Position numbers and translations under genes: made by a program
Notes under the pieces: model-generated
What the model was told of the DNA's origin: nothing
Seen by the model: the letters and a program-made list of their open reading frames with translations, nothing else
Databases searched by the model: none
Origin: Pseudomonas sp. NFACC02
GTDB lineage: Bacteria; Pseudomonadota; Gammaproteobacteria; Pseudomonadales; Pseudomonadaceae
Length of the DNA stretch: 64,000 bases
Assembly: GCF_900110765.1 (NCBI RefSeq)
Contig: NZ_FOEO01000005.1
Coordinates: forward strand, 18,620 to 82,619
Reading direction: 5' to 3'
In this document: piece by piece, positions 28,847 through 38,707 of the stretch
How positions within the stretch are numbered: position 1 is the stretch's first letter
Layout of the letters: each line of letters starts with the position of its first letter

Positions 28847-30186
28847 TTTATTCTCAAATCTGATGCTGATCCGATGTGTGGGATGTTGCCATGGAGACTG
28901 GATGGTATCAATTGAATTGTTTCGCTATCCAGATGATGCGGCGTGAGGGAGAGCTGCCTGAGTAACTGCTTTGCGGCGTTCGGGCTGTCTAAGCCCTTGG
29001 CTTCTTGGATCTTTAGATACACTGCTTTGAAGTCGGCCTGAGATCCGTCGAGCGCTCCAGGTTCGAACTTGATTACACCCTTTGACCATTCTGAAAAGTC
29101 AGGTCGGCCGTTAGAAAACGGAATTGGTCTGCCACCCGTAATCTCATTTACTGCAGGAATTTCGGAGTACCAATTGCTTTCGCCAGGGACCCCCCGGCCG
29201 TCCGGCCCCCATTTCCCTCTGGTCCTAGGCAGTCGGGTTCGTGAGCTATTCGGGAGAGTTTTCGCCTCCGCCTCAACGCTACCTTGAATAGGTTGCGGCT
29301 CCGGGGTGGCTGGTGGTCGGGCTAACTGCGCCGGATCCTTCGGTTGCAACTCCTTCAGTTCGAGAAGCTTCTGCTCATTGCGCGCCAACCACGCCGCGAA
29401 TTCCTTGTTCGTGATTTCGGCCTGCAGCCTCACACTTCGTGACGCGACGCTGTCCATAGTGTTCAGCACACCGGACTTGATTTGTCCGCGCATTAAAAAC
29501 GTCACGATGGCGGTCAGCAGCAATAGGACCAGTTGCTCCTGCCCGCTTGCGAGTTGTCGGGCGGCGCGTTCAGTGCGCTCTTGGATCAGCGCGGCTGAAC
29601 CGCCGGTTGGGTCAAGACCTGGGGGTTTCAAGCCATCTTCGGCTCCCCATGCGGTGCCGAACCCTTCAGACAAACTGCTTGCGCATGGGGGGATGCCCTG
29701 CCAGAAATATTCGGCTATGGACGCCAGCCCCAGCGACATGAGAATGAGATTTCCCACTTCCAAACCAATACTGCCGCCGACCGCTGCACCCGGCAGCGCA
29801 CCCGCGCCGAAAGCAAGAGAGCCGACTGCGCCTCCAATTGCGCCGCCCACCGCAACGCTGCCACCCAGAACCATCACCACTTCCCGCACCAGCTTGAGCA
29901 ACACCGGCAAGATTTCCGTGATGTTGATAGACGCCAACTTGCGCGTGAGGTCGTTCAGCACTATCGGGTAGGAAAGGGCCATAGCCTGCCGAACATAGTC
30001 GATCCGGTGGCCACCCATCGCGCCATAGGCCTGGCTCGCGCCGTTACTGACCCGGCGGGTGAAACCGTCCCAGCCGTCATGGGCGCTCTGCAAACCATGG
30101 CTGACACTCTGGTTCAGTTCGCTGAATTTATGATCCAGGTTTCGTTCGATGTCGTCCCAACTAGGGACGTGGGCTAGAAGGTCCAT
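28843..30186 (-). CDS. Polymorphic toxin with DUF6861-like N-terminus and HNH/Endo VII nuclease C-terminus
   Basis: The 447-aa product has an N-terminal helical region (SWDDIERNLDHKFSELNQSV) and a glycine-zipper hydrophobic stretch near 105-155 (GGAIGGAVGSLAFGAGALPG), as in DUF6861 T6SS effectors. A second hydrophobic segment lies near 220-235. A Pro-rich linker leads to the toxin domain: GESNWYSEIPAV, PIPFSNGRPDFSEW, and the metal-binding TPHHLDSETIQLIPSSLHG with HH at 417-418 and later histidines at 432 and 437. This is the HNH superfamily pattern of the WHH/LHH nucleases, so a DNase is expected. It carries no PAAR or Rhs domain, so delivery probably uses the VgrG encoded divergently. The immunity gene overlaps by 4 bp. 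Confidence 0.85.
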   Translation of the reverse strand: MDLLAHVPSWDDIERNLDHKFSELNQSVSHGLQSAHDGWDGFTRRVSNGASQAYGAMGGHRIDYVRQAMALSYPIVLNDLTRKLASINITEILPVLLKLVREVVMVLGGSVAVGGAIGGAVGSLAFGAGALPGAAVGGSIGLEVGNLILMSLGLASIAEYFWQGIPPCASSLSEGFGTAWGAEDGLKPPGLDPTGGSAALIQERTERAARQLASGQEQLVLLLLTAIVTFLMRGQIKSGVLNTMDSVASRSVRLQAEITNKEFAAWLARNEQKLLELKELQPKDPAQLARPPATPEPQPIQGSVEAEAKTLPNSSRTRLPRTRGKWGPDGRGVPGESNWYSEIPAVNEITGGRPIPFSNGRPDFSEWSKGVIKFEPGALDGSQADFKAVYLKIQEAKGLDSPNAAKQLLRQLSLTPHHLDSETIQLIPSSLHGNIPHIGSASDLRIK

Positions 30187-30810
30187 TTACACATCACAGT
30201 CCTTGAGTGAGAGCCGCTTGCCAGATACCGAGCATCAACGTGAAATTTCGATATCACAGAGCCACTAGTGGCAAGTCAGACCGTCATTTGCGCATTTAAT
30301 TTCCAACAGCGCTGCATTTTTCTCATCTGCGTTACACTCGGCAATGATGTCATATGAATATCAAATTGTGCTGATTTGCCGATAACTTACTGTCACTGCT
30401 GGATTTAATCGCCTCCAAAGCTTTTGATTTTTTTCTGAATATTATGGGAAGAGTGAACCAGCGCACTGCGCATCACTTCGCAAAAATGGGTTTACGGGTT
30501 GACACGGTGCTGCTCGCAGGTGTCTCCTTCCTCGCGCTCAAGCATCTGTAACGTTTTTGAGACTGCGACCCCATTCTCATTTTTGATGCCCTAGTGGCAC
30601 TTTCGCATTGTTTAGCGGTCGCATTGTCCAGTTGTGACAAAGCACCCGTGTACTGAACGATTCGAACGGGGTGGAAGTGCGTACGCGTATCGACGCGCAC
30701 GGGATTAATCCGCGATGGTGCAACGGGAAATCTGTTCCCCCGGTTGCTCGTAACCTGTTGTTGCCGAGCATGGCGGTAGCGTTGTTCCCCATGCCTCCAA
30801 GGAGATACAC
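30187..30810. promoter_or_regulatory. Divergent intergenic region between the DUF6861 toxin and vgrG
   Basis: This 624-nt region separates the minus-strand toxin operon from the plus-strand vgrG operon. No gene is supported inside it. The half near the toxin is AT-rich; the half near vgrG is GC-rich. Promoters for both operons must lie here. A TGGCAC at about 30594 has no -12 GC at the right distance, so I do not call a sigma-54 promoter. Confidence 0.5.
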
Positions 30811-32646
30811 ATGTCGATGGACCTTGCCGCGTTGTTCTCGCCTCAGAACCGGCGTTTGTTCAAGTTCAATAACCTCGCCAATCCTGAGCAGCAACTGCTG
30901 ATCGAATCCTTCAAAGGGCGCGAAGGACTGTCGCAGGCGTATAGCTTTGAACTGCTGCTGGTCTGCGAGGATTCCGGGGTTGAGCTCAAGTCCATGATGG
31001 GCCAATTGGTCACCATCGAAATCGAGCTCGCCACTGGTTCGCCGCGCTATCTGGCCGGCTACCTGACGCGCTTCGCCAGCATCGGCAGCGACGGTGGCAT
31101 GGCCCGGTATACCGCGACCCTGAATCCCTGGTTCTCAATGCTGAAAAACCGCTTCGATACGCGGATTTTTCAAGGCAATACGGTCGAGGAGGTCGTCACC
31201 CAGGTCTTCGCGCTGTGTCCGGCGTTTTCCCGGCATGAGTTCCGCCTGACCAAACCTCAGAAGCGTTACACCTACATCACCCAGTACCGCGAAACCGACT
31301 TCAACTTCGTCCAGCGTCTGCTGGAAGAAGAAGGGATGTTTTACTACTTCGAGCACACCGCCGAAGGCCACACCATGATCATCTGCGATGACTCCAGCAC
31401 GCTGGTGCCATTGCCTGAACAACCTCAGATCCGTTTTCACACCGCCTCCGTCACCGAGACGGCAGACTCCATCACCCAGTGGAGCGGCAACCGCCAGCTG
31501 CAGTCCGGCAAGATCGCCGTCCAGACCTTCGACTACCGCCAGCCGAAAAACCGCCTGCCGGTGACGATGAACAGCCTGAACAAACAGGGCGATGTCGAGA
31601 ACTTCGAGATCTACGACTTCCCCGGTCAATACACCCACGGCACTTACGACGAGGGCGAAGCGCTGGTGCGTCTGCGGGTCGAAGCACTGGAACTCAAGGG
31701 CAAAAGTTTCAGCGGCGCGAGCAACTGCCGTGCGATGAAACCCGGCTACACCTTCGAACTGCTGCAGCATTACGACCACGATCAAGGCTCGGCCGAAGAC
31801 CGACAGTTTCTGCTCATGGGCGTTGAAAGCGAAGGCCACAACAACTACCTCAACGGCCATCCGGCGAGCTACTACAACACCTTCACCTGCGTGCGCAAAA
31901 AGATTCCGTTCCGCCCGCAACTGTCCACGCCGCGCCCGACGATTCCCGGTCCGCAGACCGCCATCATCGTCGGCCCGCCAGGCGAAGAAATCTTCACCGA
32001 CGAACTGGGTCGCGTAAAAATCCAGTTCCACTGGGACCGCAACGGCCAGTACAACGACCACAGCTCCTGCTGGGTCCGCGTCGCCCAGTCCGGCGCCAGC
32101 GGCGGTTTCGGCAGCATCCAGATCCCGCGCGTGGGCGATGAAGTCGTCGTCGTCTTCCTCGACGGCAACCCCGACCGCCCGCTGGTCATGGGCAGCCTCT
32201 ACAACAGCCAGAACACACCGCCGTGGTCGCTGCCCGCGAACAAGACGCAGAGCGGGTTTTTGACGCGGTCGACGAAGGGCAAGGGCGCCAATGCCAACTT
32301 TTTCCGGTTTGAAGACAAGGCAGGTGCTGAACAAATCATCATGCACGCCGAGCGCAATCTGGATACTGAGATTGAGGTCGACGAGAGCCATACCGTCGGC
32401 GGCAATCGCAAGATCAAGGTGGACGGCAAGCACTCCGAAACTATCAAACTTGAAACCAGCATTGCGGTTGAGGACGGCTCTTACTTCGTCACCGTCGATA
32501 AGGGAGAGGTCAAGATCAAGGCCGCAACGTCCATCACGCTGGAAGTGGGCGCCAGCAAGCTGGTCATGAAATCAGACGGGACGATCACCTTGTCTGGCAA
32601 CGTGGTCGATGTCGAAGGCAGAACGATCATCAACTTGAACAAATAA
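30811..32646 (+). CDS. vgrG: VgrG (TssI), T6SS spike protein
   Basis: The 611-aa product is a standard-length VgrG: an N-terminal gp27-like part (MSMDLAALFSPQNRRLFKF, TYITQYRETDFNFVQRLLEE), then the gp5-like OB part (FTDELGRVKIQFHWDRNGQY, VGDEVVVVFLDGNPDRPLV) and the beta-helix needle ending at DVEGRTIINLNK. It has no C-terminal effector extension. VgrG trimers form the spike, and PAAR proteins cap the tip. A clear AAGGAG lies 8 nt before ATG 30811. The Eag chaperone and prePAAR effector that follow are its probable cargo. Confidence 0.95.
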   Translation: MSMDLAALFSPQNRRLFKFNNLANPEQQLLIESFKGREGLSQAYSFELLLVCEDSGVELKSMMGQLVTIEIELATGSPRYLAGYLTRFASIGSDGGMARYTATLNPWFSMLKNRFDTRIFQGNTVEEVVTQVFALCPAFSRHEFRLTKPQKRYTYITQYRETDFNFVQRLLEEEGMFYYFEHTAEGHTMIICDDSSTLVPLPEQPQIRFHTASVTETADSITQWSGNRQLQSGKIAVQTFDYRQPKNRLPVTMNSLNKQGDVENFEIYDFPGQYTHGTYDEGEALVRLRVEALELKGKSFSGASNCRAMKPGYTFELLQHYDHDQGSAEDRQFLLMGVESEGHNNYLNGHPASYYNTFTCVRKKIPFRPQLSTPRPTIPGPQTAIIVGPPGEEIFTDELGRVKIQFHWDRNGQYNDHSSCWVRVAQSGASGGFGSIQIPRVGDEVVVVFLDGNPDRPLVMGSLYNSQNTPPWSLPANKTQSGFLTRSTKGKGANANFFRFEDKAGAEQIIMHAERNLDTEIEVDESHTVGGNRKIKVDGKHSETIKLETSIAVEDGSYFVTVDKGEVKIKAATSITLEVGASKLVMKSDGTITLSGNVVDVEGRTIINLNK

Positions 32647-32669
32647 GCTGACGGACAAGGAACGCCCCA

Positions 32670-33269
32670 ATGCGGACGAGCATTTACGATCGTATTTCCG
32701 AGCAACGGCTTCGCGAAGAGCAGCGCCAGGAAGAGGAACGCTTGGCGCAGGAAGCGCTTGACGCACCACCTCCGCCGTCGGAACGTTTTCTGACCAACGA
32801 GCTGAGTTTCGTGCGGCCTGTGGGTTTCAAGGACAAGACCTTTCATGTGTTCACATTGACGGATATCGGGCCAAGCCCGTTGTCTGTCGTTGTTGGCCGG
32901 TCGGTTGTCGAGGATGATGCCGATCTTGAAACGGTCGCGCAGCAACTCCTTAAAGAACTGGGAAAGTCCCTTTCACATCTGCAGTGGGTTGAGCCACTCT
33001 TCCCGACGCAGATAGCGGGTGTTGATGCACGGCAGGTGGAGTTCAAATGGCGGCAGCAAGGTCAGCCTGTGCATCAGTTGCAGGTCATCTTTCTGCACCA
33101 GGACGAGCAGCAACAGCCCCTGCTGATGCAGATCACTGCCACCAGTAACGGCACCAAAGGCATGACCCCCGAAGAGCGCGCGGCGTTCTTTTCCATTATC
33201 GACACCCTGGAACTGCGCAGGCCTGATGCAGCGCCCGACACTACCGACGGAGAGGCTGTGTCGGTATGA
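32670..33269 (+). CDS. Eag-type T6SS effector chaperone (DcrB/DUF1795 domain)
   Basis: The 199-aa product has an N-terminal charged coiled segment (RLREEQRQEEERLAQE) and a DcrB/DUF1795 domain (NELSFVRPVGFKDKTFHVFT onwards, with QVEFKWRQQGQPVHQLQVIF). Eag chaperones hold the N-terminal membrane helices of prePAAR effectors in the cytoplasm and load them on VgrG. The next gene encodes exactly such an effector and overlaps this one by 4 bp (ATGA). Together with vgrG this is a complete delivery unit. Confidence 0.9.
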   Translation: MRTSIYDRISEQRLREEQRQEEERLAQEALDAPPPPSERFLTNELSFVRPVGFKDKTFHVFTLTDIGPSPLSVVVGRSVVEDDADLETVAQQLLKELGKSLSHLQWVEPLFPTQIAGVDARQVEFKWRQQGQPVHQLQVIFLHQDEQQQPLLMQITATSNGTKGMTPEERAAFFSIIDTLELRRPDAAPDTTDGEAVSV

Positions 33270-34513
33270 GTGCGGCGGCAAGGGTCGGAGACCCTATCGA
33301 ACACTCTGCTGCCTTAGAAGGTTTGCTTTTAGGGTTGGCAGTGGGAGCGGCTGCCGTAGTCGTTGCTGCTGCTGCGGGCGTTTCTATTGTCGCTTCGGGA
33401 GGATTAGCGGCTGTAGCAGTCGTGGGTGCTGTCATAACCATGTCGGCAGGCATCGGCGAGCTCATCGGTAGCCTCTCTTGTTGCATTAATAAGGCCGGTC
33501 AAATATTTAAAGGATCCGAGAATGTTCACACGAATGGCAAACCTGCTGCTCGCGCACACCTGGATACTGCCACTTGTGACAAGCATGGGTCTGCACCGCA
33601 GATAATTGCCGAAGGTAGTGACACTGTATTTATCAACGGCCAGCCTGCCGCTCGAGTGGGCGACCATACTGTTTGCGACGGGAAAATCAGCTCGGGATCT
33701 AACAATGTCAATATAGGCGGCGGTACAAAAAAGACCGACGATATCAGTCCTGAGGTTCCGTTCTGGCTCCATATGACACTCGGAGTTATCGGAGTTGGTA
33801 GCGCAGCTATCTTGACCACTCCAGCCATCGCAATTGCGGGTCTATTCGGGAGTATTCTGGGAGGCTTTGGCGGCAGCATATTGGGTGGTCGCTGGTTTGG
33901 CGAGGATTCGAATGGTCAGAAATTAATGACGTTCGGTGGCGCTTTCCTCGGTGGCGGGCTAGCCGGGAAAGGGCGGCAGTGGTTTGATGCGCGGTATGAG
34001 ATCAAGACGCAGGGATTCGGGTCGAATCTTGGGAATGTGAAGATTACTCCTCGTGCAGCGAAGACCAGCTTTGTTGGGAAGCTTCGTGGTGAGGAGGTCG
34101 AACTTCCAGGTGTGAGAACAGAGGAGATGATTTATACAAAAAGAGCTCCGGCTGAAGTAAAAGTGCTCAGGAATGAGTTTGACAGCAAGGTGCGAGGGAA
34201 TTATTTGAAAAATCTTTCCGAAGGATCAGAGAATATAACAACGCTGAAAAATTCAGGGTTTACTGATGCAGAAGTGGCTAGGATGCAAGCAGGAAAGCTG
34301 CCTAACGAGGACTGGCAAGTACATCATGTAAAACCATTAGATGATGGAGGTACCAATTCATACGATAACTTAGTGCTTATTAAAAACGAGCCGTACCACA
34401 AGGTTTTGACTAACGCTCAGCGAACTCTTACAGGGAAAATGATTCCTGGCGAAAGCAAGGTTGTTGAGTGGCCTATGATTGATGGTGATATTTATCCTCC
34501 ACCACTACTTTGA
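33266..34513 (+). CDS. prePAAR/PAAR T6SS effector with C-terminal HNH nuclease
   Basis: The 415-aa product starts with the prePAAR motif AARVGDPIEH (4-13), followed by membrane helices (about 18-65), a PAAR domain with NVHTNGKPAARAHLD and VFINGQPAARVGDHTVCDG (about 80-150), and a second hydrophobic region (about 168-235). The toxin tail from about 255 ends in an HNH nuclease: WQVHHVKPLDDGGTNSYDNL with HH at 353-354, N368 and H378. The DNA encoding the tail is clearly more AT-rich than the PAAR part, consistent with toxin-domain swapping. A DNase is expected. The upstream Eag gene overlaps by 4 bp, and a SUKH immunity gene follows after 9 nt. Confidence 0.92.
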   Translation: MSAAARVGDPIEHSAALEGLLLGLAVGAAAVVVAAAAGVSIVASGGLAAVAVVGAVITMSAGIGELIGSLSCCINKAGQIFKGSENVHTNGKPAARAHLDTATCDKHGSAPQIIAEGSDTVFINGQPAARVGDHTVCDGKISSGSNNVNIGGGTKKTDDISPEVPFWLHMTLGVIGVGSAAILTTPAIAIAGLFGSILGGFGGSILGGRWFGEDSNGQKLMTFGGAFLGGGLAGKGRQWFDARYEIKTQGFGSNLGNVKITPRAAKTSFVGKLRGEEVELPGVRTEEMIYTKRAPAEVKVLRNEFDSKVRGNYLKNLSEGSENITTLKNSGFTDAEVARMQAGKLPNEDWQVHHVKPLDDGGTNSYDNLVLIKNEPYHKVLTNAQRTLTGKMIPGESKVVEWPMIDGDIYPPPLL

Positions 34514-34522
34514 GGTCTGATT

Positions 34523-34993
34523 ATGAACTCTAATGTCAAAAATAAGTTAAAGTTGATAGCGATAAAAAAATCTGAAGAGGGTCGTTTTCTACCAAATGGA
34601 GTAGATGAAGTTGAGCTATCTGTATTTCTAAGTTCGTGTAAGGCGGAGTTGGGGGGCGAGCCGCCTCAGGATTACCTTGAGTTTCTGAAACTCCATAATG
34701 GGCTGACTGTCGAGGGTGTATTCGTTTATTCTACCAAGCGCCTCCCGATAGTGGGGAGCACAGCCAAAACGTTAGCATTCGTTGAAATGAATGTTATTTC
34801 TCGTGATGTAGAAGAATTAAAAGGATTTCTCGTCTTTGGCGATAGTGATCAAGATGAGTATGTACTGGATCTGTCTACAGGTATGTATCAAGTTCGCGAT
34901 AAGCAGGCGTTCGATAATGTCTACGAAGAGTTTGAGTGTTTTGACGATTTACTGCTGTTTATGCTTGACCTGGCTTTGAGAAGAATTGGTTAG
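34523..34993 (+). CDS. SMI1/KNR4 (SUKH) immunity protein for the prePAAR-HNH effector
   Basis: The 156-aa product has the SUKH-1 layout: helical start (VELSVFLSSCKAELGGEPPQ), the hallmark DYLEFLKLHNGLTVEGVFVY, then FLVFGDSDQDEYVLDLSTG and a helical end. SUKH proteins bind and inhibit the nuclease encoded just upstream. The gene begins 9 nt after the effector stop and is AT-rich like the toxin tail. Confidence 0.9.
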   Translation: MNSNVKNKLKLIAIKKSEEGRFLPNGVDEVELSVFLSSCKAELGGEPPQDYLEFLKLHNGLTVEGVFVYSTKRLPIVGSTAKTLAFVEMNVISRDVEELKGFLVFGDSDQDEYVLDLSTGMYQVRDKQAFDNVYEEFECFDDLLLFMLDLALRRIG

Positions 34994-35114
34994 ATTTTAG
35001 CCTGTATAACTATAGTTTAGGGTTTTTTATCTTGCGGAAAGCTGCGGAACTTGAGCCCGAAATTCAAAATCATATTTATAGCTTGCTTGATAAATATTAG
35101 GTGCAGGAGTGATG

Positions 35115-35799
35115 ATGGAAAACATAGAGAGCATTAAGCAATGTGAGGGCTGAGCTCTCAGGCTATTCGGTTTACTTCTCTCTGGATGAGTTGCCATCTG
35201 ACGTCGAAATACCAGAAAGCTGGTCTGGTTTCGGTTTGCAACCCACGTCTTCTGTTTGGATTCCTGGCGAGTGGAAAATTTTCTCATCAGTGCTACCCAC
35301 CGTTTATAAATGGCTAAATAAGTGTGTCATTGGCACCGCATTGGCTTCAGGTGATAAAAATTATTTGGTTTACATCTATCGTGAAGATAATGAGCTGGGT
35401 CTTTACTTGGGTGGAGAGCCCGTTGCTGAAGAGTCAGCAGCGCCTAAGCTATCTATGCTCCCGTTGGCAGTTAGGAATTTATATACAAAACTTCACGATG
35501 GTTTCTGTTTCTATGTTGATTGGTCGATGGGTCCTTCTCGCCTTCAGGACTTTGTGAATATAGATGATTTGGCTGATGACGATATTGCGATCGTTACTGG
35601 TCTGGTCAGTTTCTTTTCCAATGGCGCTGGCGACTATATAGCTGTAACTAGCCATCTTCCAAAAACCGAGGTCTATATTTGGTGGCATGAACAACAGGAA
35701 GCACCGGAGCCGAATGTTGATGCTTGGGCAGTGATTGATGCATGGATGGGAATCTTCTTGGAGAATTCTGACTCGAACGAAAGTATCATCGGTCCCTAA
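35115..35799 (+). pseudogene. Extra SUKH-like immunity gene, probably frameshifted near its start
   Basis: An open frame from GTG 35143 gives 218 aa (YSVYFSLDELPSDVEIP, later LPLAVRNLYTKLHDGFCFYV and YIAVTSHLPKTEVYIWWHEQ), which looks like a SMI1/KNR4-type immunity protein. GTG 35143 has no Shine-Dalgarno. Just upstream, ATG 35115 has a perfect AGGAG five nt away and reads MENIESIKQCEG before a stop, in another frame. The simplest reading is a one-base indel between 35130 and 35145. No toxin for it is adjacent, so it is an orphan. If the frameshift is a sequencing error the gene is intact. Confidence 0.6.
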
Positions 35800-35907
35800 G
35801 TTAGCTTCATGAGCAAGCAGTAATGTTAGCTAGCCAGGTAACGCAGCCGGGAAATCGTATATAGCTAAAGCGTGACGATGACTCGCTGGAAGCGTTGGCC
35901 GTCCTAA

Positions 35908-38409
35908 CCGGACGGCAGCGTCTGGCAAGCGCGCTACGACGACAAGGGCAACCTCATCGCCGAAACCGACGCCCTTGGCCACAAGACCGAATACCTCAAC
36001 AGCGACGACGGCCTGCCGCACACCATCATCGACGCGACGCACAAGTCGAAGTATCTGTGGTGGAATGGCCTCGCGCAGGTCGAGCGCTTTCAGGACTGCT
36101 CAGGCAAAAGCACCTTCTACACCTACGACGACCGCGCCCACTTGGTCGCCGTCACCGATGCGCTGAATCAAACGACCCGGCTCGAACGCAAACCCGACGG
36201 CGAAGTGCTGCGCATCGATCACCCGGACGGTACCGCCGAGTCCTTTACCTACAACGCCCTCGGCCAGGTGCTGACGCACACCGACGGCAAAGGCCAAACC
36301 ACGCGTCTGCTGCGTACCGCGCGCGGATTACCGAGCAGTCGTCAGGACGCCAAGGGCCAACGCATTCGCTACGAGTACGACAAAGCCATTCGCCTGACGG
36401 CCCTGGTCAATGAAAACAATGCCGCCTATCAATTTGCTTACGACGCCTCCGATCGCCTGATCGAAGAAAAACGCATCGACAACCTGACACGCCGTTTCAG
36501 TTACAACCTTGGCGGGCATCTGACGCGTGTCGATGAAATTGGCTACGGCGATCGGGCGGAACGACCACGGCGCAGTACCGAATTTGAACGTGACTCGATT
36601 GGCCGGCTACTGGCGAAGCTCAACCAGGATGCACGTCAGGATTACACCTACGACGAAGTGGATCGCCTGCTGTCTATCGCGCGTTTGCCTACATCGATTG
36701 GTAAAAAACTCGGTGTTAGCGAAGAGACCCTCACGTTCGAATACGACCTCTTGGGCCGGCTGATCAAAGAGACCACACCCCAAGGCGCGCTGGACTACGA
36801 ATACGATCCACTGAGTAACCTGACCACGCTGACCTTGCCGACAGGCCAGCACCTCAATCACCTGTACTACGGCAGCGGGCACCTGCACCAACTGAACCTC
36901 GACGGCCTGCTCATCAGCGACATGGAACGCGATGATCTGCACCGCGAGGTTCTTCGCACCCAAGGCAAACTCACCAGTTGCTTCGGCTACGACGCCATGG
37001 GCCGTAAAAGCTGGCAGTTCGCGTCCAAAATGCCGGCTGAAAAGCTTTCGCAGATCCTCAACCCTGGCGACAACAGCCTGTTGGTCGAACACGCGCAAAA
37101 CCCGATCCATCGGCGTTATGAATACGATCCAGCCGGCGAGCTGATCCGCACCCTCGACAAACTCCGAGGTGAGATCAAATACGAATACGAAGCCAACGGC
37201 CAGTTGCACAGCCGCGACACTGGGCGCTTGGTGGATAGCGAAGAGTTCCGCTACGACGCTGCCGCGAACCGTTTGAACTTCAATACCAGCCAGTTCGACC
37301 AGGTCAAAGACAACCGCATCAAGCGCTGGCGCGATCAGGAATATGCCTACGACGCGTGGGGCAATTTGATTGAAAAGCGGGTAGGGCTGAACAAGCTGCA
37401 GACGTTCGCCTATGACTGTGGAAACCGTTTGGTCCGGGCTGAAACCCTCGTCAATGGCAGACTAGAGACTGTCGGCACCTATCGCTACGACAGCCTTGGA
37501 CGGCGCATCGGCAAGACGTCCGAAATCAACGACCAGACCGAACACAAGCATTTCCTCTGGCAAGGCCTGCGCATGCTGCGCGAAGAAACGCCTTGGCAGA
37601 GCAGCCTTTATGTCTACGAGCCCGGCAGCTATGCGCCCCTGGCCCGAGTCGATCAGCAGGAAGGCGAAGAGGAGAAAAAGCTCTACTACTTCCACACCGA
37701 CCAGATCGGCACGGCGCTGGAAATGACGGACGTTGATGGCAGCATTGTCTGGCAGGCGACATACAAGGCGTGGGGCGAGGTTGAGGCGTTCGCCGTCAAC
37801 GAGGTCGAGCAGAATCTACGGTTTCAGGGGCAGTATTTCGACGACGAGACAGGGCTGCACTACAACACGTTTCGGTATTACGATCCGCAGGTAGGGCGGT
37901 TTATTACGCAGGATCCGATTGGGCTTGGCGGTGGGGTTAACCTGTATGGGTATGCCTCCAATCCTGTTGATTGGATTGATCCGCTCGGATTAAGCTGTGA
38001 AAGCCTAAAGGGAAGTTATACTGAAACCGAAAAGGCTTCACTTCCAAGTTGGGTGGCAGAGTCATTTACTAACGGTAAATATAAAACAGTCATAACTACA
38101 AAAGATATTTACGCATATCGAGTGTTTGGGGGTAATGCCAAGCCAGGCGGTGCTTTTGTATCTACCTCTCCAGCATCTAGTCGTATACAGGCGAAATTAG
38201 ATGCAGCCCTTTTGCCTGAGTGGAAAAACACAAGGCAATTTGAAGCTAAAATACTTATACCAAAGGGAACTACGCTAAATATTGGATCGGTAGCCCCGCA
38301 GATTACCAAGTCCGGAACGATATTCGAGGGTGGTGCAGATCAGATCCTCATGCCGCAAAATTGGCCTGAAAGCTGGATTGTTGGTGTCAGGAATATAGGT
38401 TCTATATAA
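35908..38409 (+). pseudogene. N-terminally truncated Rhs tip with intact C-terminal toxin (ADP-ribosyltransferase-like)
   Basis: The Rhs frame is coherent from 35908 (PDGSVWQARYDDKGNLI) to 38409 but is preceded by an in-frame TAA at 35905 and has no start or Shine-Dalgarno. It lacks the N-terminal half of an Rhs protein. It carries many YD-type repeats and the core end YYDPQVGRFITQDPIGLGGG with the DPLGL junction near 37985. The variable tail (about 140 aa) contains AYRVFGGNAKPGGAFVSTSP and GTIFEGGADQILMP; the R...STS order resembles ADP-ribosyltransferase toxins, but I am not certain of the family. A small immunity gene follows. Such fragments are usually silent reservoirs that become active by recombination with a full rhs. 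Confidence 0.8.
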
Positions 38410-38416
38410 AGAGGTT

Positions 38417-38692
38417 GTGATGGATAAAAATGAACTGTTGTGTTTGCTGAAGGACGTGCTCGCGGGTTTGAGACTCGTAGAGATCGAGCGCGCTGAAAAC
38501 GTTTTGCATTCAATTATAAATAATTACGAGTTAGTAATATGCAAGTTGGTGAGTGATGATTTAACTGAAAACCTAATAAAAAATTCACCACGTGAGTATC
38601 TGGAGATTTATAGTGATTATGAGAATCCGCTGCTTCAAAAAATGGACCATGCACAAAAGGAATTAAACATGTTTATTGTCGCTAATCCCTGA
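38417..38692 (+). CDS. Putative immunity protein for the first Rhs tip toxin
   Basis: The 91-aa product is small, acidic and helical-looking (MMDKNELLCLLKDVLAGLRL to the end KELNMFIVANP). I do not recognise the family. It starts 7 nt after the Rhs tip stop with an AGAGG Shine-Dalgarno, and it is AT-rich like the toxin tail, as expected of a cognate immunity gene. The next Rhs fragment begins 15 nt downstream. Confidence 0.75.
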   Translation: MMDKNELLCLLKDVLAGLRLVEIERAENVLHSIINNYELVICKLVSDDLTENLIKNSPREYLEIYSDYENPLLQKMDHAQKELNMFIVANP

Positions 38693-38707
38693 ATTTTAAA
38701 GATTGTC

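Noticed and set aside
30594..30612. TGGCAC followed by GCATTG upstream of vgrG as a sigma-54 promoter
   Set aside because: The -12 GC is at the wrong distance from the -24 GG.
31135..32433. 432-aa minus-strand frame inside vgrG
   Set aside because: Antisense shadow of vgrG, with low-complexity Ala/Val/Asp composition.
35895..36413. 172-aa frame overlapping the start of the first Rhs tip
   Set aside because: Arg/His-rich shadow in another frame; the correct Rhs frame runs through the same bases.
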